This document shows, piece after piece, positions 61,701 through 64,000 of a DNA stretch of 64,000 nucleotides. This DNA comes from Oxytricha trifallax (taxonomy: Eukaryota > Ciliophora > Spirotrichea > Sporadotrichida > Oxytrichidae). The notes under the pieces are model-generated. The model made no database searches. It saw only the letters and a program-made list of their open reading frames with translations, and was not told the DNA's origin. The DNA is taken from assembly GCA_000711775.1 (NCBI GenBank), contig ARYC01000526.1, positions 62,001-126,000 on the forward strand, read 5' to 3'. The position numbers and the translations under genes were made by a program. The number at the start of each line of letters is the position of its first letter. Position 1 is the first letter of the stretch.

Positions 61701-63680
61701 CTACAAGAAATTTACTCTCAACCTTGGTCAACATAGTGGATGAAACTTTCGAAAGATTGTCTAGTTGCTGAGAGTCCAATTATGTAACTTTAAGTTGGAT
61801 CAACTCACACCTTAGCGATAAATTAGAAGGGAAGACTGTACTGCTGGGGTTGGAATGATAATGGCTAATGTGCTAAAAATATCAATGAGTAGTCGGAAGT
61901 GATAATAAGGCAAAGTTCTAAAGCAGCCTAAGTCTTTCTTAATTATAAATTAAGTATAAAGATGGCAATTATAAGAAATAAAAATGCCTGCTTAATATAG
62001 TATTATTTAATGAGAACCAAGATCAATTTAATTCAGATATAAGAATAAAACAGGTTGTTGCAGCTCAAGACAGATGCTTAATTTTACTTAATGATTCTTA
62101 AGACATTATTGCATGGGGAGGCAACGAGAGAGGGTAACTGGGTCTTGGCACTTACGATGACGAATTTATTCCAAAGAGAATTGATTTCTTTAGCAAGCAA
62201 GGGATTATTGTTTCATTTTATTTTATAAAGTTTATACTTATTATAGCAATTATTTTCAAGCCAATTAAACAATAAGATTAGTGGGATTGCAGCTAGTGGG
62301 GACTTGACATTATGTGCTTGTGAAAACGGAGAGGGATACGCCTGGCCATTTTAAAGAGGAGGTACAACATTTAGTCTGCCTGTGAAAATGCCCTTCAGTG
62401 AAAAAATTAAGATATCAAGAGTATCTAATTTAAATATACTACTTTGTAGAAATATTAAAATCGATAATATTATTTGTGGTTACTTACTTTTTAATAAATT
62501 ATCTTGTGGTTATAATTTTGGATTCTTTATATCAACACAAGGCTTGATATACGCATTGGGAAAAGATAATTCGGATGGATAATTAGGTTTAGGTCATGTT
62601 TACCCAAGAGATGTTCCTGAACTTATCACTTTATTATGCTTAAAATTTTAAATAAATATACTATTATGATTTTATAGAATAAATCAATATTATCACTTCA
62701 TTGAAAGACATTGGTGAACGAATTGATTCAGCTGAGTGTGGATATAGACATGTAATAGCTAAGAGTACTCTTGGAAAGATTTATACTTGGGGTTGGGGAG
62801 CTAAGGGATAACTAGGGCATGGGCACTATGATTTTATATAATATAAAAATAAAATTCTCATTTCAATTATAATTAAACAACTACATTTGGCAAAGGATAA
62901 TTTAAATTAATAATATTAATGACATAATTTATATATATTTGATTCAGAAATATCTCCACGTTTATTAGTTATAGAGAAAAATAAGCACAAGGAAAAGGCC
63001 ATTTAAATCGCAGCTGGATTTTCGCACTCCCTGATAATGTTAGATAATAACAGAGAGTTACTATGGTTTGGTACAAGCGGAAGTTTAAATATGACAAGCA
63101 GACCCTAAACACTGAGATTAAGTGATATTTTACCAGATTTGTTTCCAGAATAATCACTTATTTCATTCTCTACTGGCTAACAAATAGACTTTGCTGTTGT
63201 AAAGATAATGGGAACTTGGAGTAAAACTATGAGTTTAAGTAATATATTAATTGCTGATTTGAGATAAGTTAATGGAGTACAGAGTTGGAATAAGATTCAA
63301 AGCACATTACAGCAGTTATAATAGATTTAAAACTGTTTAGATTAAATTTGTAAAATTGATAGCGGAATTGCTTTAATATAAATATTTTTAAATGTAATTA
63401 TAGCTACAAAATGGGATCCAAGAGAAGTCATTGTATTTATAATTTTAGTTTATATAATGAATTTGAAACTTAAACTTAAATTGAAGTAATGCCACCTTAC
63501 TTAGACACAGTATCTGGAATGTTTAATTCAAGCATGATGAAAATGACTAATGGAACTTCTTCATAGACAAATAAGAACATTGCAAAAGATAAATCACATA
63601 TAATAGGGGCCTCTTTCAATCATAATAACGGAAAGAATAGTGGCATCAATCATTCTAAATTGAATTCCAAGAAAAAGTGA
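58733..63680 (+). CDS. Scrambled myosin, rest of motor, IQ neck and RCC1 tail
   Basis: Begins at pointer GAGAGAATGAAT and continues LTILPETSLDVDAFKLET, relay/switch II LLDIFGFENFKENNFEQM (58817-58840 for DIFGFENF), KYPDLTSLDVIKLLDEK (~59140), HFIRCIKPNDFKQQDLF (~60060), LQQITYMGVLESIDV, converter VGKTKILMRNECVALL (~60440). IQ-type repeats follow (RSIRLVQRIFRGFTARD ~61150; RIQGFFKMKWHKEF ~61390; ITIQRSIRRFLARRD ~61460). The tail has RCC1/ATS1 repeats: VGSTHTLAINQKGRLYCWGW (~61800), IAWGGNERGQLGLGTYDD (~62120), IYALGKDNSDGQLGLGH (~62550), IYTWGWGAKGQLGHGHYD (~62790), IAAGFSHSLIMLDNNRELLW (~63010). It ends in a basic NSKKK then TGA 63678-63680. More than fifteen pieces. By architecture it is an actin motor with a propeller cargo domain. 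Confidence 0.95.
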
Positions 63681-63739
63681 AATATTGAAATTGATTTGTT
63701 GTAAAAGTGATAATTTATAACGTAGGAATTGTTTAGAAA

Positions 63740-63950
63740 TTATCTTAATTTAATCAATCCTCTTACATTTAATTCTCTCAAGACATTATAGAGGATTTTT
63801 ATAATAATTTTACATTGAAAAACTTTAAATTCCAATTCTATTTCCTTTTCCTATTATATTTTTTACTCTAAGCTAGTGAAATGAATGAATTTTTGAGTAA
63901 ACATGCATAAATTATATTTCTAAGATAATTAAACTACTCCAAGCCCTGAT
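63740..63950 (-). CDS. Coding piece of an unrecognised gene at the right edge
   Basis: The minus strand reads coding-like sequence such as MFTQKFIHFTSLEQKIQQEK and CKIIIKILYNVLRELNVRGL with TAA/TAG as Gln and no TGA. It starts about 60 bp after the myosin stop, so the two genes converge. It is charged and helical; no family recognised. It probably continues beyond the window or into further pieces. Confidence 0.5.
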
Positions 63951-64000
63951 TGATGTTATTATTTTCTTATTATTGAGGGATTTCTAATTCATAAATAATT

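Noticed and set aside
1..64000. CRISPR arrays, bacterial operons, ribosome binding sites, rRNA or tRNA genes
   Set aside because: No spaced direct repeats, no Shine-Dalgarno-led genes and no recognisable rRNA or tRNA; the palindromes are foldback elements in eukaryotic germline DNA.

Overview
The window looks like germline (micronuclear) DNA of a spirotrich ciliate of the Oxytricha/Stylonychia/Tetmemena type. Three things show this. (1) Conserved proteins (myosin, P1B copper ATPase, ATG5, Pam18, NEK kinase, oxysterol-binding protein, PHD protein) read through only if TAA and TAG mean glutamine, with TGA as the only stop. (2) These genes are cut by short AT-rich internal eliminated segments (IESs), and the flanking coding pieces (macronuclear-destined segments, MDSs) end in short direct repeats ('pointers') that restore the frame when one copy is kept. 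(3) Two genes are scrambled. One myosin is split into two oppositely oriented halves joined by an inverted 12-bp pointer. One copper ATPase has an N-domain MDS out of order, with 8-, 9- and 14-bp pointers giving the correct order. A few interruptions also fit ordinary GT-AG introns.

Layout. 1-26,400: apparently empty AT-rich DNA that is in fact tiled on the minus strand by more than 80 short coding pieces (about 50-260 bp) of unrecognised proteins. Between them lie foldback elements: four copies of one ~420-bp family, two of another, and a 1.4-kb palindrome with a second palindrome inserted in it. A GC-rich island of unknown nature lies at 21.1-21.7 kb. 26,861-30,700: two minus-strand F-box/LRR-like genes with few or no IESs. 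31,300-38,028: scrambled copper ATPase (minus), with an unrelated plus-strand gene (32,913-34,216) lodged between its MDSs. 37,995-42,480: PH/VPS13-like/oxysterol-binding protein (minus). 42,873-48,929: PHD-zinc knuckle-ePHD chromatin protein (plus). 49,171-51,493: ATG5 (minus), divergent from Pam18/Tim14 (51,638-52,154, plus). 52,539-56,033: NEK-type kinase (plus). 56,187-63,680: scrambled, inverted myosin with an RCC1 tail. 63,740-63,950: edge of another minus-strand gene.

In the germline form neither the myosin nor the ATPase could make a working protein. The P-loop and switch I of the myosin lie on one strand and switch II on the other. Each gene is presumably a separate macronuclear nanochromosome after rearrangement, so neighbours need not be co-regulated. 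MDS edges are given to about 10-20 bp except where a pointer is quoted.
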